Positions 18,677 through 33,182 of a stretch of DNA of 64,000 nucleotides are shown piece after piece. Every line of letters starts with the position of its first letter. The first letter of the stretch is position 1. The notes below the pieces were generated by a model. It was not told where the DNA came from and ran no database searches. It saw nothing but the letters and a program-made list of their open reading frames with translations. The position numbers were made by a program, and so were the translations under genes. Source of the stretch: Planococcus donghaensis MPA1U2 (GTDB lineage: Bacteria; Bacillota; Bacilli; Bacillales_A; Planococcaceae); NCBI RefSeq assembly GCF_000189395.1, contig NZ_AEPB01000054.1, positions 1 through 64,000 of the forward strand. The letters run 5' to 3'.

Positions 18677-19279
18677 ATGTCTCAACATTATTATTCCAAA
18701 AATCCTCAAACAAAAAGCAATCCTCGAGAATGGACAGACATACTACGAGGCGAGAAATTCCGATTCCAGACTGATGCAGGAGTTTTTAGCAAAAGTGAAG
18801 TCGATTTTGGGTCGCGGTTATTAATCGAGACATTCCAAAATTCCGCTATAGATGGACCGGTGCTGGATGTCGGCTGCGGTTATGGACCGATTGGAATGAC
18901 GGTCGCAAAAATATCTCCTCAAAAACAAGTTCATATGGTAGATGTTAATACACGGGCTATTGAATTAGCCAAAACAAACGCAGAGAAAAATGATATTTCC
19001 AACGTTCGAATCTATGAAAGTGATGGATTGAGTACGGTGGAAGCTAGTGGTTTTTCTGCAATTTTAACAAACCCGCCGATTCGGGCAGGTAAAGAAACAA
19101 TATTTCGTTTTTACGAAGAAGCTGCTGAGAAATTAGCGGATGGTGGATCGTTGTGGGTAGTCATCCAGAAAAAGCAGGGTGCTCCTTCTACACAGGTGAA
19201 ATTAGAAGAACTTTTCGGTGAAGTAAAAGTGGTCGATAAGAAAAAAGGTTACTTTATTTTTGAAGCTCGAAAAGTTTGA
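18677..19279 (+). CDS. ybxB: RsmC-family rRNA (guanine-N2)-methyltransferase
   Basis: This is a class I SAM-dependent methyltransferase of the RsmC/RlmG type; the likely target is a guanosine in 16S rRNA, inferred from the family. The 200-residue protein has the SAM-binding motif VLDVGCGYGPIG, an acidic residue after the next strand (HMVDVN) and the catalytic NPPI motif. It is the single-domain Gram-positive form, opening with YYSKNPQTKSNPREW. AAGGAGGA precedes the ATG at 18677. A TATAAT (18646-18651) with a weak -35 suggests a local promoter. Its place between rplL and rpoB is standard for Bacillales. Confidence 0.87.
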   Translation: MSQHYYSKNPQTKSNPREWTDILRGEKFRFQTDAGVFSKSEVDFGSRLLIETFQNSAIDGPVLDVGCGYGPIGMTVAKISPQKQVHMVDVNTRAIELAKTNAEKNDISNVRIYESDGLSTVEASGFSAILTNPPIRAGKETIFRFYEEAAEKLADGGSLWVVIQKKQGAPSTQVKLEELFGEVKVVDKKKGYFIFEARKV

Positions 19280-19280
19280 C

Positions 19281-19307
19281 TTGACAAAACGGCTGTGTTA
19301 TTATAAT
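19281..19307 (+). promoter_or_regulatory. Promoter of rpoB-rpoC
   Basis: A perfect TTGACA (19281-19286) begins 2 bp after the ybxB stop. TATAAT lies at 19302-19307 with only 15 bp spacing; a shifted TAATAA at 19304-19309 gives 17 bp. Confidence 0.7.
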
Positions 19308-19332
19308 AAAATGCAAAATTTATTATTTTGAG

Positions 19333-19421
19333 GTCGTTTGCCCTTTTTCGGGCTACGCATGACGACATAGCTAATCAAGTGTAAACCGAAAATGAGCTGA
19401 TTTTAGTCTCGTTTTCTTTTT
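19333..19421 (+). promoter_or_regulatory. Structured rpoB leader with terminator-like hairpin
   Basis: First, GTCGT (19333-19337) pairs with ACGAC (19362-19366) around a GCCC/GGGC hairpin. Second, AAAATGAG (19389-19396) pairs with CTCGTTTT (19408-19415) and is followed by CTTTTT, a plausible intrinsic terminator inside the untranslated leader. It suggests attenuation of RNA polymerase subunit synthesis. Confidence 0.6.
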
Positions 19422-19494
19422 GTCTTTTCGATATCATACACTATTTTGTATAAATCGCAAAGACCTATAATCGTTTTATTGAGGGGTGAATAAG

Positions 19495-23049
<3,555 letters not shown>

Positions 23050-23156
23050 TAATTACTGGAATCGAGCGGCTTTAACCGGCCGTTCTCCAGTTATTCATTC
23101 AGCCATTACCGAGGAAGAGCCGTACAGAAACTCGAGACAAAAGGGAGGTAGGCTCC

Positions 23157-26100
23157 TTGATAGATGTTAATAATTTTGAGTATATGAAAATCGGATTAGC
23201 GTCACCCGATAAAATTCGCTCATGGTCTTATGGAGAAGTCAAAAAGCCAGAAACAATCAATTACCGTACATTAAAACCTGAAAAAGATGGTTTGTTCTGC
23301 GAACGTATTTTCGGTCCTACAAAGGATTGGGAATGTCATTGTGGTAAATACAAACGCGTTCGTTATAAAGGTGTTGTCTGTGATCGTTGTGGCGTTGAAG
23401 TTACACGTTCAAAAGTTCGCCGTGAGCGCATGGGACACATTGAATTAGCAGCTCCTGTTTCACACATTTGGTATTTCAAAGGAATTCCGAGCCGCATGGG
23501 ACTTATCTTAGACATGTCTCCACGTTCACTTGAAGAAGTTATTTACTTTGCTTCTTATGTAGTAATCGATCCTGCGGATACACCACTTGAAAAGAAACAG
23601 CTTCTATCTGAAAAAGAATACCGCGCTTACCGTGATAAGTTTGGCAAGAAATTCCAAGCTGCTATGGGAGCGGAAGCAATCAAACGTCTATTACAAGAAA
23701 TTGACCTTGAGCGCGAAACGGATTCTTTAAAAGAAGAGTTGAAAACAGCTCAAGGCCAACGCCGCACTCGTGCGATTAAACGCCTTGAAGTCGTAGAATC
23801 ATTCCGTAACTCAGGGAACAACCCTGATTGGATGATTTTAGATGTTTTACCTGTTATTCCACCTGAACTACGTCCGATGGTTCAATTAGATGGCGGTCGC
23901 TTTGCGACTTCTGATTTAAATGACTTGTATCGTCGTGTAATCAACCGGAATAATCGTTTGAAACGTCTTTTGGATCTTGGTGCGCCAAGCATTATCGTTC
24001 AAAACGAAAAACGCATGCTTCAAGAAGCTGTTGATGCTTTGATCGATAACGGTCGTCGTGGTCGTCCGGTTACGGGACCAGGGAACCGTCCATTGAAATC
24101 TCTTTCTCATATGTTAAAAGGTAAACAAGGACGTTTCCGTCAAAACCTTCTTGGTAAACGAGTTGATTACTCAGGCCGTTCAGTAATTGTAGTTGGACCT
24201 AACCTGAAAATGTATCAGTGTGGTTTGCCGAAAGGAATGGCAATCGAATTGTTCAAACCTTTCGTTATGAAGGAATTGGTTGAACGCGGATTGGCTCATA
24301 ACATTAAGAGTGCAAAACGCAAAATTGAACGTCTTCATTCTGAAGTTTGGGATGTATTAGAAGATGTAATCAAGGAGCATCCGGTTCTATTGAACCGAGC
24401 ACCAACTCTTCACAGATTAGGTATCCAGGCATTTGAACCGACACTAGTTGAAGGTAAAGCAATCCGTCTACATCCACTTGTATGTACTGCATACAATGCC
24501 GATTTTGATGGTGACCAAATGGCTGTTCACGTACCTTTATCTTCTGAAGCACAAGCTGAAGCGAGATTATTAATGCTTGCAGCTCAAAACATTTTGAATC
24601 CAAAAGACGGAAAACCTGTTGTAACACCATCTCAGGATATGGTTTTAGGAAACTATTACTTAACACTTGAGCGCAAAGGTGCTACAGGAGAAGGCGCTAC
24701 TTTCTCAGGACCTGAAGAAGTTATGATCGCTTATCAAACAGGCCATGTGCATTTGCATACACGTATTGCGATTCAAGCTGGAGCTGTAAACAACCCGACG
24801 TTCACAGAAGAACAAAACAAAATGCTTTTACTAACTACAGTTGGTAAAATTATTTTCAATGAAATTCTGCCGAAGTCATTCCCGTATATTAACGAACCGA
24901 CTGATTTCAACTTGCAGGTAGAGACACCAGCGAAATATTTCGTTCCAACAACGACTGATATTCGTAAGCATATTGAAGAAGCGGAACTTGTAACACCGTT
25001 TAAAAAGAAAATTCTTGGTGAAATCATTGCAGAAGTATTCAAACGTTTCCATATTACGGAAACTTCGAAAATGCTTGATCGCATGAAGAGCCTTGGATTT
25101 AAATATTCGACACAAGCCGGCATCACTGTTGGTGTGTCAGATATCGTAGTTCTTCCAGATAAGGGAGAAATTTTAATCAGTGCACAAGAAAATGTAGATA
25201 AAGTAATGAAACAATTCCGTCGCGGATTGATTACAGAAGAAGAACGATATGCACGTGTCATTTCATATTGGAGTAATGCAAAAGATATCATTCAAGGTAA
25301 ATTGATGGCATCTCTTGATAACTTAAACCCGATCTTTATGATGAGTGATTCCGGAGCTCGTGGTAATGCTTCCAACTTTACACAGCTTGCTGGTATGCGC
25401 GGATTGATGGCCAACCCGGCTGGACGTATTATCGAACTTCCGATTAAATCTTCTTTCCGTGAAGGATTGACAGTACTTGAGTACTTCATCTCTACCCACG
25501 GTGCTCGTAAAGGTCTTGCCGATACAGCACTGAAAACAGCCGATTCTGGTTACTTAACTCGTCGTTTAGTAGACGTTGCCCAAGATGCAATCGTTCGCGA
25601 AAATGACTGTGGAACAGATAGAGGATTGTTGGTTGGAGCGTTGATGGAAGGTACAGAAGTAATTGAAGAGCTTGATGAGCGTATCGTTGGTCGTCATGCT
25701 AAGAAAACAATTCGCCATCCTGAAACAAAAGAAATTATTGTAGCAAAAGACGAATTGATTACTCAAGATTTAACTCGTCTTATTGTAGAAGCGGGCATTA
25801 AAGAAGTTACAATCCGTTCTGCATTTACATGTAATACAAAACACGGTATTTGTAAGAAATGTTACGGCACGAACTTAGCAACTGGAGACGAAGTTGAAGT
25901 GGGCGAAGCAGTAGGTATTATTGCAGCTCAGTCAATCGGTGAGCCAGGAACTCAGCTTACAATGCGTACATTCCATACAGGTGGGGTTGCAGGAGACGAT
26001 ATTACTCAAGGTCTTCCGCGTATCCAAGAAATATTTGAGTCGCGTAATCCTAAAGGTCAAGCAGTTATTTCTGAAATTACAGGTACAGTTACTGAAGTTG

Positions 26101-26762
26101 AAGAAATTCGTGAAGGTCAGAAGGAAGTAACGATTCAAGGTGACGTTGAAACTCGTAAGTATTTAGCTCCTTATAATGCGCGCATCAAAGTTCAAGTAGA
26201 TGACGCTATTGTACGAGGCGAAGTATTAACGGATGGTTCAATTGATCCGAAACAATTGCTTCAAGTAAAAGACGTTCAAGCTGTTCAAGTGTATCTATTG
26301 AAAGAAGTTCAAAAAGTATACCGTATGCAGGGTGTAGAAATCGGCGATAAGCACGTAGAAGTTATGGTTCGTCAAATGTTCCGTAAAGTTCGCGTAATTG
26401 AAGCCGGAGATACTGAATTGCTACCAGGTTCACTATTGGATATTCACCAATTCACTGAAGCGAACGTAAAAGCGGTTCTAGAAGGTAACTTACCAGCGAC
26501 AAGCCGTCCTGTAATTCTAGGGATTACAAAAGCTTCTCTTGAAACAGAATCATTCTTATCAGCCGCATCCTTCCAAGAAACGACTCGTGTCTTAACAGAT
26601 GCAGCGATCAAAGGAAAACGTGATGAGCTACTAGGATTGAAAGAGAACGTTATTATCGGCAAACTTGTTCCAGCTGGAACAGGAATGCAACGTTACCGTC
26701 AAATCAAAATTGCTCAAAGCGAAAAAGCAGCGCAGCAAGAAATTGTCGGTACAGAATCATAA
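23157..26762 (+). CDS. rpoC: RpoC, RNA polymerase beta-prime subunit
   Basis: RpoC is the catalytic beta-prime subunit. The 1201-residue protein has the N-terminal zinc site (C60, C62, C75, C78) and the Mg-binding NADFDGDQM motif at 447-455. The second zinc site is in the [17 protein letters not shown] region, and the trigger-loop region follows ([16 protein letters not shown]). The start is a TTG at 23157, giving [13 protein letters not shown] as in relatives, behind AAGGGAGG. The 107 bp gap from rpoB holds no clear promoter, so the two are cotranscribed. Confidence 0.97.
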   Translation: MIDVNNFEYMKIGLASPDKIRSWSYGEVKKPETINYRTLKPEKDGLFCERIFGPTKDWECHCGKYKRVRYKGVVCDRCGVEVTRSKVRRERMGHIELAAPVSHIWYFKGIPSRMGLILDMSPRSLEEVIYFASYVVIDPADTPLEKKQLLSEKEYRAYRDKFGKKFQAAMGAEAIKRLLQEIDLERETDSLKEELKTAQGQRRTRAIKRLEVVESFRNSGNNPDWMILDVLPVIPPELRPMVQLDGGRFATSDLNDLYRRVINRNNRLKRLLDLGAPSIIVQNEKRMLQEAVDALIDNGRRGRPVTGPGNRPLKSLSHMLKGKQGRFRQNLLGKRVDYSGRSVIVVGPNLKMYQCGLPKGMAIELFKPFVMKELVERGLAHNIKSAKRKIERLHSEVWDVLEDVIKEHPVLLNRAPTLHRLGIQAFEPTLVEGKAIRLHPLVCTAYNADFDGDQMAVHVPLSSEAQAEARLLMLAAQNILNPKDGKPVVTPSQDMVLGNYYLTLERKGATGEGATFSGPEEVMIAYQTGHVHLHTRIAIQAGAVNNPTFTEEQNKMLLLTTVGKIIFNEILPKSFPYINEPTDFNLQVETPAKYFVPTTTDIRKHIEEAELVTPFKKKILGEIIAEVFKRFHITETSKMLDRMKSLGFKYSTQAGITVGVSDIVVLPDKGEILISAQENVDKVMKQFRRGLITEEERYARVISYWSNAKDIIQGKLMASLDNLNPIFMMSDSGARGNASNFTQLAGMRGLMANPAGRIIELPIKSSFREGLTVLEYFISTHGARKGLADTALKTADSGYLTRRLVDVAQDAIVRENDCGTDRGLLVGALMEGTEVIEELDERIVGRHAKKTIRHPETKEIIVAKDELITQDLTRLIVEAGIKEVTIRSAFTCNTKHGICKKCYGTNLATGDEVEVGEAVGIIAAQSIGEPGTQLTMRTFHTGGVAGDDITQGLPRIQEIFESRNPKGQAVISEITGTVTEVEEIREGQKEVTIQGDVETRKYLAPYNARIKVQVDDAIVRGEVLTDGSIDPKQLLQVKDVQAVQVYLLKEVQKVYRMQGVEIGDKHVEVMVRQMFRKVRVIEAGDTELLPGSLLDIHQFTEANVKAVLEGNLPATSRPVILGITKASLETESFLSAASFQETTRVLTDAAIKGKRDELLGLKENVIIGKLVPAGTGMQRYRQIKIAQSEKAAQQEIVGTES

Positions 26763-26779
26763 AATAGATTTCTTGGATT

Positions 26780-26812
26780 CCGGGGAGGTTGAAAAATCTC
26801 CTCGGGATTTTT
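26780..26812 (+). terminator. Terminator after rpoC
   Basis: CCGGGGAG (26780-26787) pairs with CTCCTCGG (26798-26805) around a 10-base loop, followed by GATTTTTC. Confidence 0.75.
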
Positions 26813-26823
26813 CAAGAACTTTG

Positions 26824-26852
26824 TTGACAGCACTAACATAGGATGATAACAT
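26824..26852 (+). promoter_or_regulatory. Promoter of rplGB and the str operon
   Basis: A perfect TTGACA (26824-26829) is followed by GATAAC with a 15 bp spacer (26845-26850) or TAACAT with 17 bp (26847-26852). It closely resembles the rpmG and rplM promoters. Confidence 0.65.
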
Positions 26853-26898
26853 GTTAAGGGTTGATGGTTAACGGTTTGATGCTTTGGAGGATATGCAA

Positions 26899-27147
26899 AT
26901 GTCTAATGAAAAAGTAAAACAGACAAGTGAAATAATCATCGGTACAAAGCAGACAGTAAAAGCATTAAAAAGCGGTATTGTCCAAGAAGTAATAGTGGCA
27001 AAAGACGCGAACGATCGAATGACCGAACAGATCGTCCATCTAGCTTTAGAAAAAGGTATTCGGATCGAATTTGCAGATTCACGATTAAAGCTTGGCAAAG
27101 CATATGGCATTAATGTCGGTGCAGCTGCAGTAGCTATTACTGGATAA
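26899..27147 (+). CDS. rplGB: L7Ae-family ribosomal/K-turn binding protein (YbxF type)
   Basis: This is a small L7Ae-like protein that binds kink-turn RNA and associates with the ribosome in B. subtilis. The 82-residue product has the family pattern [15 protein letters not shown], an EVIVAKDAN strand and the loop [17 protein letters not shown] chose ATG 26899 because TTGGAGG lies 8 bp upstream; two earlier in-frame starts overlap that site. It precedes rpsL as in most Bacillales. The YbxF and YlxQ paralogues cannot be told apart here except by location. Confidence 0.9.
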   Translation: MSNEKVKQTSEIIIGTKQTVKALKSGIVQEVIVAKDANDRMTEQIVHLALEKGIRIEFADSRLKLGKAYGINVGAAAVAITG

Positions 27148-27244
27148 CAGTTTTTGTGTAAATCACAAAGACTTTGTTTTTTACCCAAAAATGAACCACC
27201 TGGATATGTGGTATTAGAACACCTTTTGAGAGGAGGAAAAATCG

Positions 27245-27664
27245 ATGCCTACAATTAACCAATTAGTTAACAAGCCTCGTAAACCAAAGAGCACTAAATC
27301 TGATTCACCAGCCCTAAACAAAGGGTACAACAGCTTTAAAAAGTCTCAAACTAACGTGACATCACCACAAAAACGTGGAGTATGTACTCGTGTTGGTACA
27401 ATGACACCTAAAAAGCCAAACTCGGCATTGCGTAAATATGCGCGTGTACGTTTGACTAACCAAATTGAGGTTAATGCTTACATCGGCGGCGAAGGTCACA
27501 ACCTTCAAGAGCACAGTGTAGTTCTTCTTCGCGGCGGACGCGTAAAAGATTTACCGGGTGTACGTTACCATATCGTACGTGGAGCACTTGATACAGCTGG
27601 AGTTACTGGTCGTATGCAAAGCCGTTCTAAATACGGAACTAAACGCCCTAAAGTTAAAAAATAA
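27245..27664 (+). CDS. rpsL: 30S ribosomal protein S12
   Basis: S12 sits at the decoding centre. The 139-residue protein has the conserved [17 protein letters not shown] with K56 and K57, the positions of streptomycin-resistance changes, in wild-type form. [29 protein letters not shown] is also intact. AGAGGAGGAAA precedes the ATG. Upstream, CCAC/GTGG can form a small leader hairpin (about 27196-27211). Confidence 0.97.
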   Translation: MPTINQLVNKPRKPKSTKSDSPALNKGYNSFKKSQTNVTSPQKRGVCTRVGTMTPKKPNSALRKYARVRLTNQIEVNAYIGGEGHNLQEHSVVLLRGGRVKDLPGVRYHIVRGALDTAGVTGRMQSRSKYGTKRPKVKK

Positions 27665-27672
27665 TATTTTAA

Positions 27673-28179
<507 letters not shown>

Positions 28180-28230
28180 TTTCTTTCGAGATGTTTACAT
28201 CTTAATCCGAAATGGAAGGAGAAAAACAAC

Positions 28231-30309
28231 ATGGCTAGAGAGTTCTCCTTAGACAAAACACGTAATATCGGGATCATGGCACACATTGATGCTGGTAAAA
28301 CGACTACTACGGAGCGTATTTTATACTACACAGGTAGAATCCACAAAATTGGGGAAACACATGAAGGTGCTTCTCAAATGGACTGGATGGAGCAAGAGCA
28401 AGAGCGTGGAATCACGATCACTTCTGCTGCAACTACCGCTTCATGGAGAGAACATCGCGTTAACATTATCGATACGCCAGGACACGTAGATTTCACGGTA
28501 GAAGTTGAACGTTCACTACGCGTACTTGATGGTGCAGTAACAGTTCTTGATGCTCAATCAGGTGTTGAACCTCAGACTGAAACAGTTTGGCGTCAAGCTA
28601 CAACTTACGGTGTTCCACGTATCGTATTTATAAACAAAATGGATAAAATCGGTGCTGATTTCCTTTACTCTGTAGGCACATTGCACGAACGTCTACAAGC
28701 AAATGCTCACCCGATCCAATTGCCAATCGGTGCAGAAGATGAGTTCTCAGCTATTATCGATTTAGTTGAAATGAACGCACGTTTCTATGCAAACGATTTG
28801 GGAACTGAAATTACTGAAGGTGAAATTCCTGAAGAATATAAAGAACTTGCTGAGGAATGGCACACTAAATTAGTGGAAGCTGTTGCTGAGCTTGATGAAG
28901 AGCTAATGGAGAAATACCTTAGCGGTGAAGAAATTACTGTTGAAGAACTTAAAGCTGGTATCCGTAAAGGAACACTAGATGTTGAGTTTTATCCAGTAGT
29001 TTGTGGAACTGCATTTAAAAACAAAGGGGTTCAATTAATGCTTGATGCAGTAATTGATTACCTACCATCTCCATTGGATGTACCACCGATGACTGGTGTT
29101 CTTCCAGACTCGGACGAAGAAGTATTACGTAAGCCTGACGAAAGCGAACCATTCTCTGCGTTAGCGTTTAAAGTAATGACAGATCCATACGTAGGGAAAT
29201 TAACTTTCTTCCGTGTATATTCTGGATCACTTAAATCTGGATCATATGTTCAGAACTCTTCTAAAGGTAAGCGTGAGCGCGTTGGACGTATCCTACAAAT
29301 GCACGCAAACTCTCGTGAAGAAATTGCTGAAGTATACTGCGGTGATATCGCTGCTGCTATCGGTCTTAAAGATACATCAACAGGTGATACTTTAAGTGAC
29401 GAGAAACATCAGGTTATTCTAGAGCGTATGGTATTCCCAGAGCCAGTTATTTCTCTTTCTGTAGAACCTAAGTCTAAAGCTGACCAAGATAAAATGGGTC
29501 AAGCACTTGGTAAATTACAAGAAGAAGATCCAACTTTCCGTGCGCATACTGACCAGGAAACTGGCCAAACAATCATCGCAGGTATGGGTGAACTTCACCT
29601 TGATATCCTAGTTGACCGTATGCGTCGTGAATTCAACGTAGAAGCTAATGTGGGTGAACCTCAGGTATCTTACCGTGAGACATTCCGTCAGTCTGCTAAA
29701 GTTGAAGGTAAATTCGTACGTCAATCTGGTGGACGTGGACAATTCGGACACGTTTGGATTGAATTCTCTCCAAACGAAGAAGGAGCAGGTTTTGAATTTG
29801 AAAATGGTATCGTTGGTGGTGTTGTTCCGCGTGAATACATTCCAGCAGTTGAAGCGGGTCTACGCGACTCTCTAGACAACGGTGTTATCGCCGGATATCC
29901 TTTAATTGATATCAAAGCTCGTTTATTCGACGGATCTTACCATGATGTTGACTCGAATGAAATGGCATTTAAAGTAGCTGCTTCTATGGCTCTTAAAAAT
30001 GCAATCTCTAAAGTAAATCCGGTTCTTCTTGAGCCGCTTATGCGTGTTGAGGTTGTTATCCCTGAGGAATACCTTGGAGATATCATGGGTGACATTACGT
30101 CACGCCGCGGCCGTGTAGAAGGTATGGAAGCTCGTGGAAACGCGCAAGTTGTCCGTGCTATGGTACCACTTGCACAAATGTTCGGTTATGCAACTTCATT
30201 GCGTTCTAATACGCAAGGTCGTGGTGTGTTCTCAATGCACTTTGATCACTATGAAGAAGTACCGAAATCAATTTCTGAAGAAATTATCAAAAAAAATAAA
30301 GGTCAATAA
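28231..30309 (+). CDS. fusA: FusA, elongation factor G
   Basis: EF-G is the GTPase that drives translocation. The 692-residue protein has the P-loop [10 protein letters not shown] (17-26), the switch [10 protein letters not shown] and the NKMD specificity motif. Domains II to V are complete, with the domain IV loop [21 protein letters not shown] precedes the ATG. A tuf promoter begins right after its stop. Confidence 0.97.
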   Translation: MAREFSLDKTRNIGIMAHIDAGKTTTTERILYYTGRIHKIGETHEGASQMDWMEQEQERGITITSAATTASWREHRVNIIDTPGHVDFTVEVERSLRVLDGAVTVLDAQSGVEPQTETVWRQATTYGVPRIVFINKMDKIGADFLYSVGTLHERLQANAHPIQLPIGAEDEFSAIIDLVEMNARFYANDLGTEITEGEIPEEYKELAEEWHTKLVEAVAELDEELMEKYLSGEEITVEELKAGIRKGTLDVEFYPVVCGTAFKNKGVQLMLDAVIDYLPSPLDVPPMTGVLPDSDEEVLRKPDESEPFSALAFKVMTDPYVGKLTFFRVYSGSLKSGSYVQNSSKGKRERVGRILQMHANSREEIAEVYCGDIAAAIGLKDTSTGDTLSDEKHQVILERMVFPEPVISLSVEPKSKADQDKMGQALGKLQEEDPTFRAHTDQETGQTIIAGMGELHLDILVDRMRREFNVEANVGEPQVSYRETFRQSAKVEGKFVRQSGGRGQFGHVWIEFSPNEEGAGFEFENGIVGGVVPREYIPAVEAGLRDSLDNGVIAGYPLIDIKARLFDGSYHDVDSNEMAFKVAASMALKNAISKVNPVLLEPLMRVEVVIPEEYLGDIMGDITSRRGRVEGMEARGNAQVVRAMVPLAQMFGYATSLRSNTQGRGVFSMHFDHYEEVPKSISEEIIKKNKGQ

Positions 30310-30338
30310 TTGAATTTTGATCTTTAATCAAGTATAAA
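30310..30338 (+). promoter_or_regulatory. Promoter of tuf
   Basis: TTGAAT (30310-30315) and TATAAA (30333-30338) are spaced by exactly 17 bp directly after the fusA stop. A separate tuf promoter fits the high demand for EF-Tu. Confidence 0.65.
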
Positions 30339-30352
30339 TAGTTTGTATGCCT

Positions 30353-30376
30353 GGAATAATAGGGCCCTATTATTCC
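30353..30376 (+). other. Perfect 24 bp palindrome in the fusA-tuf gap
   Basis: A 12 bp arm GGAATAATAGGG is followed immediately by its exact reverse complement. As RNA it gives a long hairpin in the tuf leader about 10 bases after the expected start of transcription. No T run follows. Possible roles are mRNA processing, mRNA stability, or an operator. Confidence 0.75.
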
Positions 30377-30423
30377 GGCGCTTCAAATGAACAATCACTT
30401 ATATTTCGAGGAGGATTTTTCTA

Positions 30424-31611
30424 ATGGGTAAAGCTAAATTTGATCGCTCTAAAACACACGCAAACATTGGTACAATTGGTCACGTCGATCACGGTAAAAC
30501 AACTTTAACTGCAGCAATCGCTACAGTTCTTGCAAAACAATCAGGTGGGGAAGCTCGTTCGTATGCACAAATCGACAACGCTCCTGAAGAAAAAGAACGC
30601 GGAATCACTATCAACACTTCACACGTTGAATATGAAACTGCAACTCGTCACTACGCACACGTAGATTGCCCTGGACACGCCGATTATGTTAAAAACATGA
30701 TCACTGGTGCTGCTCAAATGGACGGCGGGATCTTAGTAGTATCTGCTGCTGATGGCCCAATGCCACAAACTCGTGAGCACATCCTTCTTTCACGTCAAGT
30801 TGGTGTTCCTTACCTAGTTGTATTCATGAACAAATGCGATATGGTAGATGACGAAGAACTTCTTGAACTAGTTGAAATGGAAGTTCGCGACCTTCTTTCT
30901 GAATACGATTTCCCTGGCGATGACATTCCTGTTATCAAAGGTTCTGCTCTTAAAGCTCTTGAAGGAGAAGCTGAGTGGGAAGAGAAAATCGTTGAATTAA
31001 TGAACGCTGTTGATGAGTATATCCCTACTCCACCACGTGACACTGACAAGCCATTCATGATGCCTGTTGAGGATGTATTCTCAATCACTGGCCGTGGAAC
31101 AGTTGCTACTGGTCGTGTTGAGCGTGGACAAATCAAAATCGGTGATAACGTTGATATCATTGGTCTTACTGAAGAACCAAAATCTACAACTGTAACTGGT
31201 GTAGAAATGTTCCGTAAATTACTTGACTATGCTGAAGCTGGCGACAATATTGGCGCACTTCTACGCGGAGTTTCTCGTGATGACGTACAACGTGGACAAG
31301 TATTGGCTAAACCAGGCACAATTACTCCACACACTGAGTTCAAAGCTGAAGTTTATGTTCTTTCAAAAGAAGAGGGTGGACGTCACACTCCATTCTTCAC
31401 AAACTACCGTCCGCAGTTCTACTTCCGTACAACTGACGTAACTGGTGTTTGTAACCTTCCTGAAGGTGTAGAAATGGTTATGCCTGGAGATAACATCGAA
31501 ATGATCGTTTCTCTAATCTCTCCTATCGCACTTGAAGAAGGAACTAAGTTCTCTATCCGTGAGGGTGGACGTACTGTAGGCGCTGGCGTTGTTGCTTCAA
31601 TCACGAAGTAA
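30424..31611 (+). CDS. tuf: Tuf, elongation factor Tu
   Basis: EF-Tu delivers aminoacyl-tRNA to the ribosome. The 395-residue protein has the P-loop GHVDHGKT (19-26), [21 protein letters not shown] and NKCDMV. Domains II and III are complete, ending in [21 protein letters not shown] precedes the ATG. A strong terminator follows, so the str operon ends here. Confidence 0.98.
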   Translation: MGKAKFDRSKTHANIGTIGHVDHGKTTLTAAIATVLAKQSGGEARSYAQIDNAPEEKERGITINTSHVEYETATRHYAHVDCPGHADYVKNMITGAAQMDGGILVVSAADGPMPQTREHILLSRQVGVPYLVVFMNKCDMVDDEELLELVEMEVRDLLSEYDFPGDDIPVIKGSALKALEGEAEWEEKIVELMNAVDEYIPTPPRDTDKPFMMPVEDVFSITGRGTVATGRVERGQIKIGDNVDIIGLTEEPKSTTVTGVEMFRKLLDYAEAGDNIGALLRGVSRDDVQRGQVLAKPGTITPHTEFKAEVYVLSKEEGGRHTPFFTNYRPQFYFRTTDVTGVCNLPEGVEMVMPGDNIEMIVSLISPIALEEGTKFSIREGGRTVGAGVVASITK

Positions 31612-31630
31612 GAATTGCTAAGTGTTAATT

Positions 31631-31672
31631 AAAGACCCTGTCTCATTAAACAATGAGACAGGGTCTTTTTTT
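31631..31672 (+). terminator. Strong terminator after tuf
   Basis: AAAGACCCTGTCTCATT (31631-31647) pairs perfectly with its complement (31652-31668) around a 4-base loop. The arm runs into TTTTTTT. This is the strongest intrinsic terminator in the window and isolates the amino acid genes downstream. Confidence 0.95.
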
Positions 31673-31835
31673 GCGTGATTTTTAGTGATAAAGAGGAAGT
31701 TAGACCGAAAAAGGAACTTGTTCATAAAATATTCAAACTTTTTTAAAATTGTTTTAAACCTAGCAATAGCAACAATGAAAACGGATACATGATTCTTGAA
31801 TGTTCAAAATTAACAAAAAACTTAGTGAAAGCCGA

Positions 31836-31864
31836 TTGACACGGGTCGCAATAGGCGATATGAT
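31836..31864 (+). promoter_or_regulatory. Sigma-A promoter of ilvE
   Basis: A perfect TTGACA (31836-31841) and TATGAT (31859-31864) have 17 bp spacing. It lies in the 328 bp gap between tuf and ilvE, which otherwise holds the tuf terminator and AT-rich DNA with no gene. TTGAA-TG-TTCAA (31797-31808) is a short inverted repeat upstream of the -35 and could be an operator. Confidence 0.85.
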
Positions 31865-31939
31865 AGCAACAATTTACAAAACAAATACAGAATTCGATAT
31901 ATTGCATATTATAAAACTTTCGAGAAAGAAGTGGACATC

Positions 31940-32839
31940 ATGAGTGAACAAGTAATTTATATGAATGGTGAATTCGTGAAAAAGGAAGACGCTAAGATTT
32001 CAGTTTATGATCACGGTTTTTTATACGGTGATGGAGTGTTTGAAGGGATACGTTCTTATAACGGTAATGTCTTTCGACTGGAAGAACACCTTGAGCGACT
32101 TTACGATTCAGCAAAATCTGTGATGCTCGAGATTCCACATTCTTTTGATGAAATGATTGAGATTGTTGTCCGCACACTTAGAGAAAACAAGTTTAAAGAT
32201 GCTTATATCCGTCTTATCGTTTCAAGAGGAGTAGGGAACCTTGGGTTAGATCCTTATAGTTGTTCACATCCAAGTGTTATTGTAATAGCCGAACCTTTAT
32301 CATTGTTTCCGAAGTCTATGTATGAAACAGGGTTAGAGATTGTTTCTGTAGCTACACGACGAAGCAGATCGGATGTATTAAGCCCGAAAGTTAAATCTTT
32401 GAATTATATGAACAACATTCTAGTAAAGCTTGAAGCTAATCTAGCAGGTGTTTCTGAAGCGCTTATGCTTAACGATCAAGGCTACGTGGCTGAAGGTTCA
32501 GCAGACAACATTTTTATTGTTCGTAAAAATAAAATATTAACACCTCCAGGGTATGTAGGAGCTCTCGAAGGAATTACGCGTAATGCCATTATAGATATAG
32601 CAACTAAAAAAGGTTATGACATTCAAGAAGGTGTTTTCACTAGACATGATGTATACGTAGCTGATGAAGTTTTCTTAACAGGAACTGCTGCTGAAGTCAT
32701 TTCGGTAGTGAAAGTAGATGGTCGAGTGATAGGCGAAGGAAAGCCGGGACCAGTTACGAATGATTTACTTGTATCATTTAGAGAGCTTGTTCAAAACGAT
32801 GGTGTAAAAGTTTATTCAGATCAGTTAAATGTAGTTTAA
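31940..32839 (+). CDS. ilvE: IlvE, branched-chain amino acid aminotransferase
   Basis: IlvE is a PLP enzyme that transfers an amino group from glutamate to the keto acids of Ile, Val and Leu. The 299-residue protein is of fold type IV and the short (E. coli-like) class. It has DHGFLYGDGVFEGIRSY at 24-40, the likely PLP lysine K152 in SPKVKSLNYMNN, and the cofactor phosphate region GYVAEGSADNIFIV. GTG 31931 is also in frame, but AGAAGTGG fits ATG 31940 better. It has its own promoter and lies upstream of the T-box, so it should escape the tRNA-Ile control of the ilvB operon. A D-amino-acid aminotransferase or aminodeoxychorismate lyase is possible from the fold but unlikely given the neighbours. 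Confidence 0.92.
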   Translation: MSEQVIYMNGEFVKKEDAKISVYDHGFLYGDGVFEGIRSYNGNVFRLEEHLERLYDSAKSVMLEIPHSFDEMIEIVVRTLRENKFKDAYIRLIVSRGVGNLGLDPYSCSHPSVIVIAEPLSLFPKSMYETGLEIVSVATRRSRSDVLSPKVKSLNYMNNILVKLEANLAGVSEALMLNDQGYVAEGSADNIFIVRKNKILTPPGYVGALEGITRNAIIDIATKKGYDIQEGVFTRHDVYVADEVFLTGTAAEVISVVKVDGRVIGEGKPGPVTNDLLVSFRELVQNDGVKVYSDQLNVV

Positions 32840-32862
32840 AAAAACCGAATATTAGTTCAACT

Positions 32863-33148
32863 CAATGACGAGGTTAAAGTAAATGGAAGCTGTATTCACA
32901 GAGAACCGGTATAGGTGGAAGCCGGTAATACAACCATTTACGACATCCCCTCTGAGTGGATTGCTGAAAGGCTTTGGCCGTTTAGGTAGTCCCGGTGACT
33001 TGTAAGTTAAAAGTTATCGTTATCAGCAGATAAGCAATGCTTATCTATAAGGCTGCGGTTGCGCAGTAAAGTAGGGTGGTACCATGAAACTTTTTCATCC
33101 CTATGCAAAGAACAAGTTTCTTTGTGTAGGGATGAAAAAGTTTTTTTG
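32863..33148 (+). promoter_or_regulatory. T-box leader (tRNA-Ile type) of the ilv-leu operon
   Basis: This fills the 343 bp gap between ilvE and ilvB. Stem I pairs CAAT (32863-32866) with ATTG (32960-32963), a kink-turn joins GAGG/CCTC, and the upper helix is GTAAATGG/CCATTTAC. The specifier loop between them reads GAC-ATC-C, so the specifier is ATC (32945-32947), isoleucine. The T-box AGGGTGGTACC (33073-33083) has T at the variable base, matching A73 of tRNA-Ile. The terminator pairs AAACTTTTTCATCCCTA with TAGGGATGAAAAAGTTT (33087-33143), followed by TTTT. Confidence 0.93.
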
Positions 33149-33182
33149 TTTCATAAGAGCTTTAGAAAAGGAGGCGGAAAGA

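Noticed and set aside
27163-27182. Terminator between rplGB and rpsL (ACAAA/TTTGT plus T run)
   Set aside because: The stem is only 5 AT-rich pairs with a 3-base loop; it is too weak to call.
31792-31815. CodY box upstream of ilvE
   Set aside because: The best alignment to the CodY consensus AATTTTCWGAAAATT matches only about 9 of 15 positions, which is too weak to claim in AT-rich DNA.
32957-32959. TGG after TGAG read as a tryptophan specifier in the ilv T-box
   Set aside because: Pairing of GAGG/CCTC and CAAT/ATTG puts this triplet in the kink-turn, below the specifier loop.
33084-33182. ATG at 33084 as the ilvB start, adding 33 residues
   Set aside because: The codon lies in the T-box and the extension is encoded by the terminator hairpin. 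A strong AAGGAGG points to TTG 33183, which also matches the length of known IlvB proteins.
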